A DNA stretch of 64,000 nucleotides from Siphonodentalium dalli (taxonomy: Eukaryota > Mollusca > Scaphopoda > Gadilida > Siphonodentaliidae): positions 58,924,025 to 58,988,024 of the forward strand of contig CP136068.1 of the NCBI GenBank assembly GCA_032622095.1. Reading direction: 5' to 3'. The position numbers and the translations under genes were made by a program. Shown here in pieces: positions 36,113 through 46,651 of the stretch. Under the pieces are notes generated by a model. It was not told the origin of the DNA. It did no database searches and worked only from the letters and a program-made list of their open reading frames with translations. Position 1 is the stretch's first letter. Every line of letters begins with the position of its first letter.

Positions 36113-36443
36113 GTATGTGTTTGTATATATATATGTATATATGTGTGTGTGTGGGTGCGCGTGTGTGTCTATGACTGCGTACATGTCTGTACATCCGTCC
36201 GCTCGTCAGTGTATGTATGTATATTTGTTCGCCTGCATGTGTCCGCATACCTGCCAATCGAGATAGCTGTCTGCGTATATGTACATTGTATGTCTGTCGC
36301 TCTGACTTTGATTTCTGTCTGAATTTGTATTCATTTGTATATGTCTTCTTCACCTGTTCATCCCACTTGTGTAAATATTTGTATTATGATGTTTAATGTT
36401 TGATAAGCTCTTCGTGTAACGGAGGAAAATAAAGGATATATAT
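35438..36443 (+). other. LINE 3' region with ~300-bp alternating purine/pyrimidine microsatellite
   Basis: After the ORF2 stop come about 440 bases of mixed sequence. A frame at 35453-35722 has a signal-peptide-like start but no domain; I do not call it a gene. A TG/TA-rich microsatellite follows at about 35900-36170 (GTGTATGT, TATATATGTATAT), then AATAAAGGATATATATATA at the end. The long apparent Tyr/Cys/Val or His/Thr-rich frames here are microsatellite translations. Confidence 0.8.
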
Positions 36444-38655
36444 ATAATAATTATTTACTGAGAATATTCAATATAAACATGTACAAATTCTCAAACAAAG
36501 GGAATTTCAATGTTCAAGAAATTTAGAGTCCCCTCTTACTATGGGAGGCCCTTTTCACATTTATTATTTATTTGCGCTCAAGAACAAATATTAAGCACAA
36601 ATATTTGTGCTTAAGCATAAATCATTTGGGTTTAAGTGAATGTCATTTGCGCTTAAGCGAAAATCATTTGCGCTTAATTGTAAATGATTTGCGCTTAAGC
36701 GCAAATACCTAACACTCCTTTACTTCCCTCTGATTGTGAATGATGGAGTCCATCTCATAGTATATTATTATGGGCCCATAGTAGTAGCCCATACAGACTC
36801 GAAAGTTGAAAAGTCAAAAGCATCTCTGTCTCTGGTGTCCCAAAAATTGGTGCCTCACTCCCAGAGCTCTAGTATATTTTATTAAAGGGACATCTCCTGC
36901 ACAAATATATACCATTTCCATGGTCATAGAAGGGGAATTAGGGGTTACTGGGGGCTTGCTTCCTTCGTGGTGTACTTATTGAATAGAAATAGGGGGGAAA
37001 CATATTTTCATATTATCAGCATCCCTGTCCCTAAGAATTTGTGTCTCCATCCCAGAGATCTAGTACATTTTATTAAAGAGACATATCCTGTACAGATCTA
37101 TAGCAATTCCATGTTCATAAAAGGTATCTAGGGATCACTGGGGATTGCTTCCCTCATATGATGGGCCTATATAGACTTGAGTGCAAGTCTGCAAATAGCG
37201 TGTCTGTCATTTGCAGAATGAAGTCCCCAGAGGGTAATTTAGTGACGCTACACCGCATAGTGGGCTAGCATCACTAAATTTACCCTCTGGGGACCTCATT
37301 CTGCTTAGGCCCTCAACTGCTATGACAGTCCTAGGATAAGATTGAAGTTGCCCAGTTGAAGTTGGTGATGTTCACACATTTGGAGCCTCGATTATGGATT
37401 TTATCTTCTGCAAATTAGGGGATATAGAAACTTCCCAGATGGGAAAACGTAACTAAAAACAATGTTAATTTGATACTATAGTTACTCCCCAGAAGATGAG
37501 GCCTAAGCAGAATGAGGTCCACAGAGGGTGAATTTAGTTATGCTAGCCCGCTATGCAGGGTAGCATCACTAAATTCACTCTCTGGGGACCTCATTCTGCA
37601 AATGACAGACACGCTATTTGCAGACTTGCTTGAGTGATGTGTTAGGCCTATGCCATTTAAAATTAATTCAGGGAGATCAATGCATTAATTTCTATTTGCA
37701 CTTAAGCGCAAATGATTTGTGATTAAACGTAAATTATTTGCACTGCAATTGTTTATTCTCGTCACTCAAAATTACATGGGTATTGAGACATTTAACATAT
37801 TTACATGACATATAGTTATATACATTATATACATGGGGCAGGCGGGATTATTGCAATATGTACCATGCATACATGCCGTATATAATTATCCAACAGCGAT
37901 AATAATCTTACTCTGTCGTTATTAGAGCTGATATAAATACTCTGCCCTCGATTGAGCTTTTAAAAAGTATTCTCTCGGTTTTTAGTACTATCTGCACAGG
38001 GTTACTAAGCTTCAGTTGGGTCCATCTGGGTTACTCCGTTCTGGGCATTCGAACACAATCGTGGATTCGTGAAAATTTCTAAAATTCGATGTACCTGTTT
38101 TATCCCAGAAAATCGCATTAAATACTTTTTAGATGTTTTCGTGGTACTCTCCACGATTATGAATCGATGGGTTGTAAGTTTCAATAAATTTTCGTTATCA
38201 AGAATATATATTAGTTTGATAAGTTAGGCGAATTGGGCCAGGTGGTCGGATTTGCCACGTGTGCTGAGATTTTTCATTTTCGGCTCAGGATTATTTCTGC
38301 CTGTCTACCCGTTGATTTTGTGTTTACACGTGTAAATGGCACTGTCTGATGGTACATTATGCATACACTGTGAATGAGGCTGCTTGTGTTACAAATCATT
38401 TGATTAATATGAGTCACTGATCTGTCGATAAGACTACTCATATACAGTCATATAAATATATATATGTATAACACAACAACATTTTGGTTTACACATTAGG
38501 AAATTATACAATAATGGTTGCTTAACACACAATTAATTCGACTGGAGCCTACAATGGTAAAATCAGACAATGTCTGTCATGTTACTAATAATATTAGTAA
38601 ATGGGGAGGGGTAATTATCTCCATTTCTTTATAAAGGGAATGCCGGAATAATAAA
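36444..38655. repeat. 2,212-bp direct repeat, right copy
   Basis: Same content as 27352-29563, including the GCGCTTAAGCGC palindromes and the fold-back hairpins. It is bordered on the left by the LINE tail and on the right by unrelated sequence. Confidence 0.92.
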
Positions 38656-38869
38656 TAAGTTGATTTGTCTACATTTACCACAAGGTCAGGAGTGTATCGG
38701 TCATAATATTAAGGGTCACATCAGGGACATGTCAGACCAACACACATGACATGCATCCCACTGAAAGGTCCCACTTATGGGTTAGCGTACGCATATCACC
38801 TGTGTAGGTCAGACATTTCCCATTTGTGCCACTGATGACTATCTCATATGTTCTCAGTAATCACATCAT

Positions 38870-39422
38870 CAACAACAACAACAACAACCTAGACTCAGTT
38901 TAATTTAAACTCTCTGCTTACAAGCTTAATGAACTCACACAACTTTCTCAAGTGCACTGCATCGTTATTATTAAGTATTTCACTCATTACTATAGTGTTT
39001 GGTCTTTGATTAACAAAGTTTGTCAAAAGTCGTTGGCGGGCCTTTGAGAATTTTTGACATTCTAACAGATAGTGGAATTCATCGCCAATTTGGCCCGATT
39101 GACATAATGGGCATTTTCTTTTATTTATCTCCAATCCACTCCAACGACCGGTTTCAACTGGCAATTTATGATTTCCAGTTCTGAATTTGCATAGAGGAAT
39201 TCGGTTACCTTCATTCAACCTATTCAGATAAGTTTCAAATGACATGTTATGTTTGAAAATTCGATAGATTTTGCCGCGACTTGAATTATTAATGGTTGAT
39301 TCACACCTATGTCTAAACTGATTAATGAGGCTGCACTTAATATATGCTGTGAATTGGTCGGTATTTGTGATATGGTTACAGTTCCACATATGGCTCTGCC
39401 CTGATTGGTTAAGCGCAAACAT
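38870..39422 (-). pseudogene. 5'-truncated LINE, ORF2 C-terminus
   Basis: On the minus strand a 175-codon frame ends at 38895. It contains IPLCKFRTGNHKLPVETGRW and a zinc-knuckle CPLCQSGQIGDEFHYLLEC, the C-terminal region of a LINE ORF2. The RT is absent. Past the stop lies a (TTG)n tract (38870-38887 on this strand), a likely LINE tail. A related C-terminus (EIGDEFHYLL, then RRLCDFIKLVNREL) occurs at 47467-47687, so two fragments of one family are present. Confidence 0.85.
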
Positions 39423-40196
39423 TCATAAGTAATTGTATGTCATAATTTGCAAAGTTCTGTCAAATTCTTGTTAAAATATGACTAGATTCATAACGGTGAT
39501 ATTTGGTTAAATTTCATACCGAGTTATGTATAATCTAATTATTGAGGGATCGGGAGGGACTTGGATCATACGGATGGCATATATTCATTGCTTCAATTAT
39601 CTCTTAACATGAGCCATACAATATGAAGTCACATTTCCGAACCAGTTCCATACAGCAGAACCTGATCTAGAAGATATTAGCGAAAAAACCTCAAATTCCC
39701 TCTTTCAGCTGTCATTTTGACGACCATCTTGGGCGGGGAGTTCCAATTTTACCGTAAAAATGTGGCATTATATCTCTCAGAGTCATACGTACTGAGTATG
39801 CCTAATTTTAAATCGTATATTTCATGGTAAGATTACTTGCGACATTTAGTAAATTATATAACCACGAAACACTCTTTAAATTTTGAAACCCCCTTAAAAG
39901 AGGGGTTAAAGTGAAATTCCAACGTGGCCCAATATCTAATACCAATACGTATGTAAACATGTACATATGTGCAAAGTTTCATGCTTTAGTCAGACAATTT
40001 TTATAATTGTCTTGAAATTTTTATTTAATCTACTCCACTGTGTTATAGTGGACCATAGTGAATATTTATCGTCGTTTGATTTGCACCGAGTGAACTACTG
40101 CAAATCGTCACACCGACATGACATTGGGAATTCCCATGTTTATTTATATATTTCTGACGTCACGTGAATACAGTTTCTTCAAACATCGCCATCAGA
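39423..40196. other. Interior of the 18.8-kb element, right side
   Basis: AT-rich. No domain, RNA or repeat recognised. Part is probably the 5'-truncated LINE's target and the original interior of the TIR element. Confidence 0.4.
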
Positions 40197-40815
40197 GACC
40201 CCTAGCGTTATTTCACGTTTTAATCATTGATTTCGAATTCCTAATCATTGGTTTGACCGGAAATCGTAGATTGCGCAATTAGATATTGAATTGAAAGAAC
40301 GTCATTAATTTTGCATTGGTGATAATTTATATCTTTTAAATGTAAGAATGACAATAAGGTCTATTAGTTTTATAACGATAATCATTGCTTGTGAGAAATC
40401 GTCTATTGGTTTGAAATATCTTTATTGATTAAGAAAATATGGCTATTGAAACGGAGTGTACGTTTATTGAATATGCGCGAATCTTACTAATTGTGTGTTA
40501 TTAAATATTAGTTGAACAGTGAATAATATTAAATTAAAATAGAACATTAATTTTGCATCGGTCAACATTGATTACGAATCTATATCTATTAAAACGGAAC
40601 TGTCTCTTATTGAATCCAATAACGATTATTGGTTTGGAAATGGTGTCTATTCGTTTGAAATAGATGGCCATTGATTAAGAAAATATGGCTATTGAAACGG
40701 AACTGTCTCTTATTGAATACAAGAACGAATATTGTTTTGAAAATAGAGACTATTGTTTTCACAAACCACCATTAACTTTTATTTTATGTAATTTCCGACC
40801 GAATGGCCGCCCATA
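40197..40815 (-). repeat. Right terminal inverted repeat of the 18.8-kb element
   Basis: The reverse complement matches the left arm over about 600 bases. Within it, GGAACTGTCTCTTATTGAAT occurs twice (about 40598 and 40700) and ATGGCTATTGAAACGGA twice, so the arm has internal sub-repeats not all present on the left. Confidence 0.85.
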
Positions 40816-42081
40816 TCGCTCCACTATACATCCTATAATTAAACTTTTAAATGATATAGCGAGTAATAATGATAAGAAAACTAAGGACTGCACATTTAGC
40901 TAATTTTATTGATTTTTCAAAAGCTTTCGATACGATAAACCATGATATTCTCTTAACTAAACTCGAATACTACGGAATTAGGGGCAATTTTATAACTGGT
41001 TTGGAAGCTATTTAAAGGACAGGATGCAATTTGTAGATATTGAAGGATCAGTCTCCCCAAAGAGGCGCAACACGATTGGGGTGCCTCAAGGTTCTGTACT
41101 GTATGGGGCCAATACTTTTTCTAATATATGTCAATGATATGCACAAAAGTACAAAACTGTCTCTTTTGTCATTTGCAGATGACACAACAGTATATTCATC
41201 TCATAAGGACATAAAATCTCTTTTTTTCCCATACCAATGCTCAATTAAATGGCTTAAATAATTGGTGTAAGGCTATCACTAAACACTAAGAAAACCAAGT
41301 ATATCATAATTCAACCAGCAGGTGGTAAACATAATTCCAATAATCACCATCTTATAATAAATGGGATTCAAATAGAAAGAATCGGCAATAATTATCGAGA
41401 AACTACATTCAAATTCCTTGGTATTCACATTGATGAACATTTAACATTTAAACATCATGAATATGTTATCTCAACAAGAATATCTCGAGCACTATATGCC
41501 ATTAATCGTGTAAAAAATATCCTTTCACAAAAAAGTATGCACATGTTATATCATTCTCTTATTCAAAGTCATATAATGTATGGTATTGAAATTTGGGGAA
41601 ATGCAAAAACCATCAATAAACTGATTGTGCTACAGAAAAAAGCTATCCGAACTATCCACAATGCAAGATATAATAGCCACACAGACCCGCTTTTTAAACT
41701 TAGTAAGATTCTAAAAATTAAGGACATTAATTTTACAGAATTAAATGTTATATTTTTTCATATCTATTTGTGCATGATTGGTCAAATAATATTTTACCCA
41801 GCTCACTTTTAGACACTTACAATAAATATAATAATCCAACAAAGATCACTAGACAAACTGGAAATATTCACGAAACTATGGCTAGAACCACATTTACTGA
41901 AAACCTACAGCTACATATCTTCCCAAAACAATGGAAAGAAGTTGAAATAAATTCACAATCCCTTAGGCCACGTACCAACTTTAAACGCCAGGTTACACTA
42001 GAATTAATTGAGTCTAACCTTGAAAAAGTTGAATGTAAAAACTTATATTGTCATGATTGCTATCCATGCGTCATGTCATGA
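40816..42081 (+). pseudogene. CR1/L2-like LINE ORF2, 3' part (RT core and C-terminus)
   Basis: After the TSD copy the RT resumes in frame with the segment ending at 22042. Motif A is [16 protein letters not shown], motif B IGVPQGSVL, and motif C LLSFADDTTVYSS (about 41175). A thumb-like and C-terminal segment follows (HTDPLFKLSKILKI, RTNFKRQV). Several frameshifts break it, near 40900, 41100, 41250 and 41780. FADDT and the flanking motifs fit the CR1/L2/Jockey group. The copy is inactive. Confidence 0.88.
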
Positions 42082-42536
42082 GGTAGTAATAACATATAAC
42101 ATGTCATTAATAATTATAGGAAACTGATATCTGTTTTGTTTTTTAGTTATTTATTTATTTAGATACTTGTGCTGTCTCATCATCATCATCATCATCATTA
42201 TCATCATCATTTTCATTCAACAATTTTCATTACCGGTAAATGAAAAAATAGCAATAATTATTATCCAATGATATTGCAGTAGCATCATTATTTTTATTAT
42301 TATGTTGTTGATACAAGTTGCAATGCCATTTAAGCATAAGTTCAATTTGAAAGATTGACCACTGACCAGGGGAGCTCAGAGCCAGAAAGGAAGTTTTTTT
42401 TCCAGGGAGATGGTAGGAAGACGACCAGAAGGTCATGCCACCTTCCAGTAATGTATTATCGCTATTTTTTGTTTGTTACTTTTTAACCATTGTTATGTTG
42501 ATATATACATTACTAATAAACACTTGAACTTGAAGG
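42082..42536 (+). other. CR1/L2-like LINE 3' region and tail
   Basis: Non-coding, with a (CAT)n tract at about 42178-42215 and a terminal CACTTGAACTTGAA repeat directly before the TTCGAA palindrome of the outer element. Short tandem tails of this kind are typical of CR1/L2-like 3' ends. Confidence 0.65.
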
Positions 42537-42600
42537 GCTCGCACGTTCGAACGTGCGAGCTTTTTGTTTACCATGTCCTAAACCAGCCACCGTAGATAAC
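42537..42600. repeat. Right end of the TTCGAA element plus GATAAC TSD
   Basis: One perfect palindrome GCTCGCACGTTCGAACGTGC (extended by GAGC), then a TIR that reads TACGGTGGCTGG on the other strand, then GATAAC at 42595-42600. Confidence 0.7.
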
Positions 42601-43114
42601 CCTTAGTGCACTGCGCATTATGTGTTTCTATTGTTCTTTAACCTTCTTTGTTGAGTTGTTAATTATTTGAACATCTTTCATTTATTTTCATGACATAAAT
42701 CGGAATGCTATCTACTATTTTACAGCATGGGGATTTCACGGTTGTATTAGAAATTTACTTCGAACATGAACCCTTCGAGCTGTTTGTTTATATCGGTGTT
42801 TAACATATTATTTAATTCGTTTAGTGAACTTTTTCATTTAGTTATACGGGACAAATATCGTCATGTTATATTCTAAATGAATTGGTAATTATTAACCAAT
42901 TCCCACGTTACTCCTTCGTGCTGTTTGTAAATATTTACTTTTCATTTCATTGTATGTGAAATATATCTGAGCCATGAATAGATATGTTATTAAGAAAAGT
43001 TCCGATACTAACCCTTCACAATGGTTGTGGCCTAATTCTAAACATCATTTTTATTTCTGTATACAGATATATCAGAATGCTATATGGAGTGAAGAATGTT
43101 CAGAAATACCCCTC
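42601..43114. other. No recognised feature
   Basis: AT-rich sequence without coding content or clear repeats. Confidence 0.4.
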
Positions 43115-43655
43115 CCACGGGGACCATGTTTAATTGACCCTCATGGGGAGGGGGCATATTTTAATTAGTCCTCATTGGACCATAATTTAATTGACCCTCA
43201 TGGGACTATATTTTATTTAACCCCAGTGTGACCGTAGTTTAATCAATACTGATGACACCATATTTTAATTAACCCTCATAATGGGACCATATTTTAATTA
43301 TAATTAGCTCACATGTTTCCATGTTTTAATTTACCTTAATGGGACCATATTCCAATTAACCCCGATGAGTCCTTGTTTTTATTAATCCTCATGGGAACAT
43401 ATTTTAATTAACAATCAAGGTACAATTTTAATTAACCATCATGGGACCATATTTTTTATGAACCCTCATTGGATCATATATTAATTAACCCTCTTAGGGC
43501 CATATTTTATTTAACCCTCATGTGACAATATTTAAATTTACCCTCATTGGACCATATTTCAATTAACCCTCTCTGTGTGACCATATTTTAATTAACCCTC
43601 GTGGAACCATACCTGTATTTTAATTAACCCTCATGAGAGGCCATATTTTCAAAGT
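43115..43655. repeat. ~31-bp minisatellite
   Basis: About seventeen units of CCATATTTTAATTAACCCTC + ATGGGA with a variable spacer. The units drift (TTTATTTAACC, TTTAATCAATAC). AT-rich with an ATTTTAATTAA core; no gene. Confidence 0.92.
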
Positions 43656-44719
43656 TTATATCAGGACTGCATTACCTGAGGCCATTCTTAGATCACCATT
43701 ACGCCCTTCTATGGTGTATATTGGCAAGTATATCTGACCCTGTCGTAGGAGGTGATGGACTAAATGTGCTTAAAACATACTCGGTATTTGCTAATTAGAT
43801 GTACTAAATGTGATTAGAAACGTGCTCGGTGTTTGCGGACTTTAACCATGTTACGAAAATCGACAATGTTTGCCTGATTACTATTCTGCATGCTATTTCA
43901 TGCACTATTCAGACCATATTTCAAATTAAATTTGAACAGGTATTTGCGTAGTTGTATGGACTAACTTTGATTAGAAACGTACTCGGTATTTGTGACTTGA
44001 ACCATGTAACGAAGATCGAGAGCTTTTGGCCTGATTATTAGTTTTGCATGTTATGTCATGCACTATTCTTACCTCTATTTCAATAGAAATTAGAACAAAT
44101 ACCAAAGAAAAGATACTAGTACATGCCAGCCGCAAACAGTTCAAATGTCGCATAAGAGAACAGACAATCCGACAGTTTAGTGTATTTGCGCAACTGGCAG
44201 CGCGTCAACATAACAGAGACCTTTCGCAAAACTCACGTTTACGATTACGGATACGGATAGGGTACTACGTCACCAACATTTGTGTACTTTCTAATCGTTG
44301 TCGTATTTTACTATCCGTAAGAACGGTTACGATTTCATGGTTTCTAATAAGCTCAAATAACACCTGAAATTTATTTTCTGCAATATATTACTTTACTCCG
44401 TTCGAGACTGTATATGTATATCATGTAAACCATCCAGTTGCATTGAGCTACGACCTCGGTGTGCTGTTTATATTGGCAATCACTCTACTCGTCGTCGTGA
44501 ATCTCGAGCTTCCCGCGAAATAAGATCACTATTCACAACGGATAGTCATCGCTGGCTGTGATACAAAACTTTGCAGTAACCTGGTGTGTCACCTACATGG
44601 AGCAACACAAGAGGAGCATGGGGCTAATTTTAACCTGTTTTAATTAGCTTAGTACAGTCAACTGTGAGTATGTGTACAACAATAAAAGATAATCCCTAAT
44701 TTTATATTATTAGCATCGC
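43656..44719. other. Local duplication; otherwise no feature
   Basis: Two diverged units of about 165 bases (starting near 43800 and 43960) share GATTAGAAACGT, CTCGGT, ACCATGT and GCATG..TCATGCACTATTC. The remainder to 44719 shows no gene. A 107-codon frame at 44044-44367 has no motif. Confidence 0.5.
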
Positions 44720-45720
44720 TATATCCAAAACAATTGAGGTCTCCTTCCTGGAACTCTAGTATTTTGTATATAATTTTTTTTATTTAAAGTATTTTTGCAC
44801 AGATTTGTGCCATTACTATGGTCATATACATGCAGCATGACTGTGGTGTCACTGAGGGCTTCCTTACCTCATATAGTGTACTTATTGACTTAAATCAGGT
44901 GGGAAACCCTATTTTCATTTTATACGCATCCCTGTCCCAAAAATTGGTGTTTCATTCCTGGAGCTTTGGTGTCTCACTCCTCGAGCTCTGGTATTTTTAT
45001 ATAATCAGCATCTCTTGCACAGATCTATAGTATTTCCATGGTCATGTAGCGCGAATGTGGTATCACTGAGGACTTGCTTCCCTCATATTGTGTGCCTGTA
45101 TACACAAAAATTGAAGAAAATCAAATTATCATTTTGATAAAAAAGTTAGGCTAGCTCCCTACCCATCCAAACCAATGAAAATGAAAACAAGAAGTGATAT
45201 GTCAATAAGAGTTAAGGTTGAGTTATGGATAAACCTATGTATTCACCAGGGGTGTTTAGTTACATATAACAATGAATTATGTTTTAGTTGGGGTGACTCG
45301 TGATAGCATTATATTATCTTCTGTATTAGTTGAGGTGACTTATGATAGCATTATATTACCTTCTGTATCAGACTTTGATTTTCTTCAATTTTCAAATATA
45401 GAGGCACACCATATGAGGAAAGCAAGCCCTCGGTAGGCTCAGTGACACCACATTCACGCTATATGACCATGGAAATACTATAGATCTGTGCAAAAGATGC
45501 TGATTTAATAAAAATACTAGAGCTTGAGGGCGAGACACCAAAGCTCCAGGAATGAGAAACCAATTTTTGGGACAGGGATGTTGATAATTTGAAAATATGG
45601 TCTTTCCATGATTGAAGTCAATAAGTTCACCATACATGTATGAGGTAAGCAATCCCTCATGCAGTGACACCACATGTACTAGTAATGGCCCAAATATGTG
45701 CAAAAGTACTTTATTTAAAA
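44720..45720. repeat. Long imperfect inverted repeat (~400-bp arms)
   Basis: The left arm 44720-45130 and right arm 45370-45720 pair in inverted orientation (CCCTGTCCCAAAAATTGG against CCAATTTTTGGGACAGGG; CATGGTCAT against ATGACCATG). The same sequence family lies in the 2.2-kb repeat (27740-27930). The ~240-bp spacer has a doublet GGTGACTxGTGATAGCATTA. It is a fold-back element or two inverted copies of one repeat. Confidence 0.8.
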
Positions 45721-45834
45721 ATACACCAGGTTATGCCAATAGTTTATGGAAAGGTTAGATAGAAGATACAATTACGGTTAGGCGCAATCTATTTATGCCC
45801 TTAAATGCAAAACGCAAATGCAATAGCACAATAT

Positions 45835-46229
45835 TATGGGAGGACAAATTCACATTTATTAATAATTGTGCTTCAGCGCAATTCAATTGCGCTCCAGTGC
45901 AATTCAATTGCACTCCAGCACAATCCAAAATTAATTGCGCTGAAGCCCCCCCAGTTAATTGATGAATAAATCCAATAGAACATTAATTGCGCAATTGAAT
46001 TGCGCTGAAGTGCAATTGAATTGCGCTGAAGCGCAATTATTTTCCAATATATGGGCACCCCCAGTTAATTAATGAATAAATCCAATAGAAAATGATCTAT
46101 TCAGGGGTCTAAGCTTGTAACAATAATTGCGCTTCAGCGCAATTGATATGAATCAAGCTGGATTGGCTGAAGCGCAATTGAATTGCGTTGAAGCGTAATT
46201 ATTAATAAATATGAATTTGGCCTCCCATA
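45835..46229. mobile_element. TIR element with GCGCAATT/CAGCGC palindromes
   Basis: The left end is TATGGGAGGACAAATTCAC, and the right end on the other strand is TATGGGAGGCCAAATTCAT, about 33 bases of inverted repeat. The flanks are CAATAT (45829-45834) and CGATAT (46230-46235), a 6-bp duplication with one change. The 395-base body is nearly all short palindromes (TTGCGCTCCAGTGCAA, TTGCGCTGAAGCGCAA). No coding potential. Confidence 0.82.
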
Positions 46230-46232
46230 CGA

Positions 46233-46580
46233 TATGTGGTATTTGCGCTTAAGCAAAATCAACTGCGCTTAAGCGCAATTCATTATTAAATGTGAATTTG
46301 GCCTCCCATATGGTTCAGCGCAAATGACTTTTGCTGAAGCACAAATAAGAAAAAAAATATCCAATACTTCATCTCAGCTCGAATAAATGTATTATGTATA
46401 GAATAAAAAACTAAATAAACAAAATAAAAAGCAAATCAAAATAGCTTCATAAAATTCCCCTCTGTGGTGAGCCATATGCATATATATGGGAGGCCCTTTT
46501 CACATTTATTATTTATTTACGCTTAAGCGCAAATATTTGCGCTTAAGCGCAAGTAACCTCTATCATTTGCGCTTAAAGAT
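46233..46580. repeat. Further TATGGGAGGCC ends and GCGCTTAAGCGC palindromes
   Basis: A right end (GGCCTCCCATA, ending 46310) follows CTTAAGCGCAATTCATTATT. A left end TATGGGAGGCCCTTTTCAC starts at 46485 with three TTGCGCTTAAGCGCAA palindromes behind it. These look like partial or nested copies of the element at 45835-46229. Confidence 0.7.
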
Positions 46581-46651
46581 GACGACCCGATGTCTCCTGA
46601 TATGCCTCTACCAACGGAGCATCCTCATTGGTCGATACAACCAGGTGACAT

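Larger units (their letters stand above)
29564..36443 (+). mobile_element. Full-length, intact LINE with 2.2-kb flanking duplication
   Basis: Consists of a 418-base 5' leader, ORF1 (600 codons), a 167-base spacer, ORF2 (1161 codons), and a ~1-kb 3' region ending in AATAAAGGATATATATATA. Neither ORF has a stop or frameshift. Intact ORFs and flanking repeats without visible differences indicate a very recent insertion. The flanking duplication is 2,212 bases, where LINE target duplications are usually under about 20. The clade is undetermined: APE endonuclease, RT with the unusual ADDM motif C, and a C-terminal Cys/His knuckle. Confidence 0.9.
22043..40815. mobile_element. 18.8-kb TIR element inserted in the LINE RT
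   Basis: Its ends are long inverted repeats. The left end reads TATGGGCAGCCATTCGGTCG and the right end, on the opposite strand, TATGGGCGGCCATTCGGTCG, with homology continuing for about 600 bases once later insertions in the left arm are skipped. A 6-bp TSD (TCGCTC) flanks it. Dropping the element and one TSD copy restores the RT reading frame, which confirms both borders. The interior holds two nested TIR elements, two further MITEs, a full-length LINE between 2.2-kb direct repeats and a LINE fragment. I see no transposase, integrase, polymerase B or packaging ATPase, so it is not a recognisable Polinton and is probably non-autonomous. Subtracting later insertions leaves roughly 6 kb. Confidence 0.88.
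12677..42536 (+). mobile_element. CR1/L2-like LINE, interrupted by two large insert blocks
   Basis: I infer that ORF1 (12976-13751), the endonuclease/RT start (20187-22042), the RT end (40816-42081) and the 3' tail (to 42536) belong to one LINE. A probable 16-bp target duplication GCTCGCACGTTCGAAC brackets it (12661-12676 and 42537-42552). That word belongs to the host array, so the duplication is less diagnostic than usual. The 3' end carries a (CAT)n tract and a CTTGAACTTGAA tail typical of CR1/L2-type LINEs. Insert block 1 lies between about 13900 and 19400; insert block 2 is the 18.8-kb TIR element at 22043-40815. The frames contain stops and shifts, so the LINE is dead. Confidence 0.65.
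12175..42594. mobile_element. TTCGAA-palindrome TIR element, split by ~29.9 kb of nested insertions
   Basis: The left end reads TATGGTGGCTGG, later GGACATGGTAAA, then TTCGAA palindromes. The right end at 42594, read on the other strand, gives TACGGTGGCTGG, GGACATGGTAAA and the same palindrome. The two ends face inward and both are bordered by GATAAC, as expected for a single insertion with a 6-bp target duplication. Without the LINE and everything nested in it, the element would be about 540 bases (12175-12676 plus 42553-42594). No transposase is seen. The pairing of such distant ends is inference, supported by end homology, orientation and the matching TSD. Confidence 0.65.

Noticed and set aside
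35783-36353. Long Tyr/Cys/Val-rich and His/Thr-rich frames
   Set aside because: Microsatellite translations in the LINE 3' region; low complexity on every frame.
27352-38655. The 2.2-kb direct repeats as LTRs of a retrotransposon
   Set aside because: They lack TG..CA ends, a primer-binding site and a polypurine tract. The enclosed ORFs are of APE-endonuclease LINE type, and the repeats contain older unrelated elements.
22043-40815. Polinton/Maverick call for the 18.8-kb TIR element
   Set aside because: Size, long TIRs and 6-bp TSD would fit, but no polymerase B, integrase, protease or ATPase frame is visible, and most of the length is later insertions.
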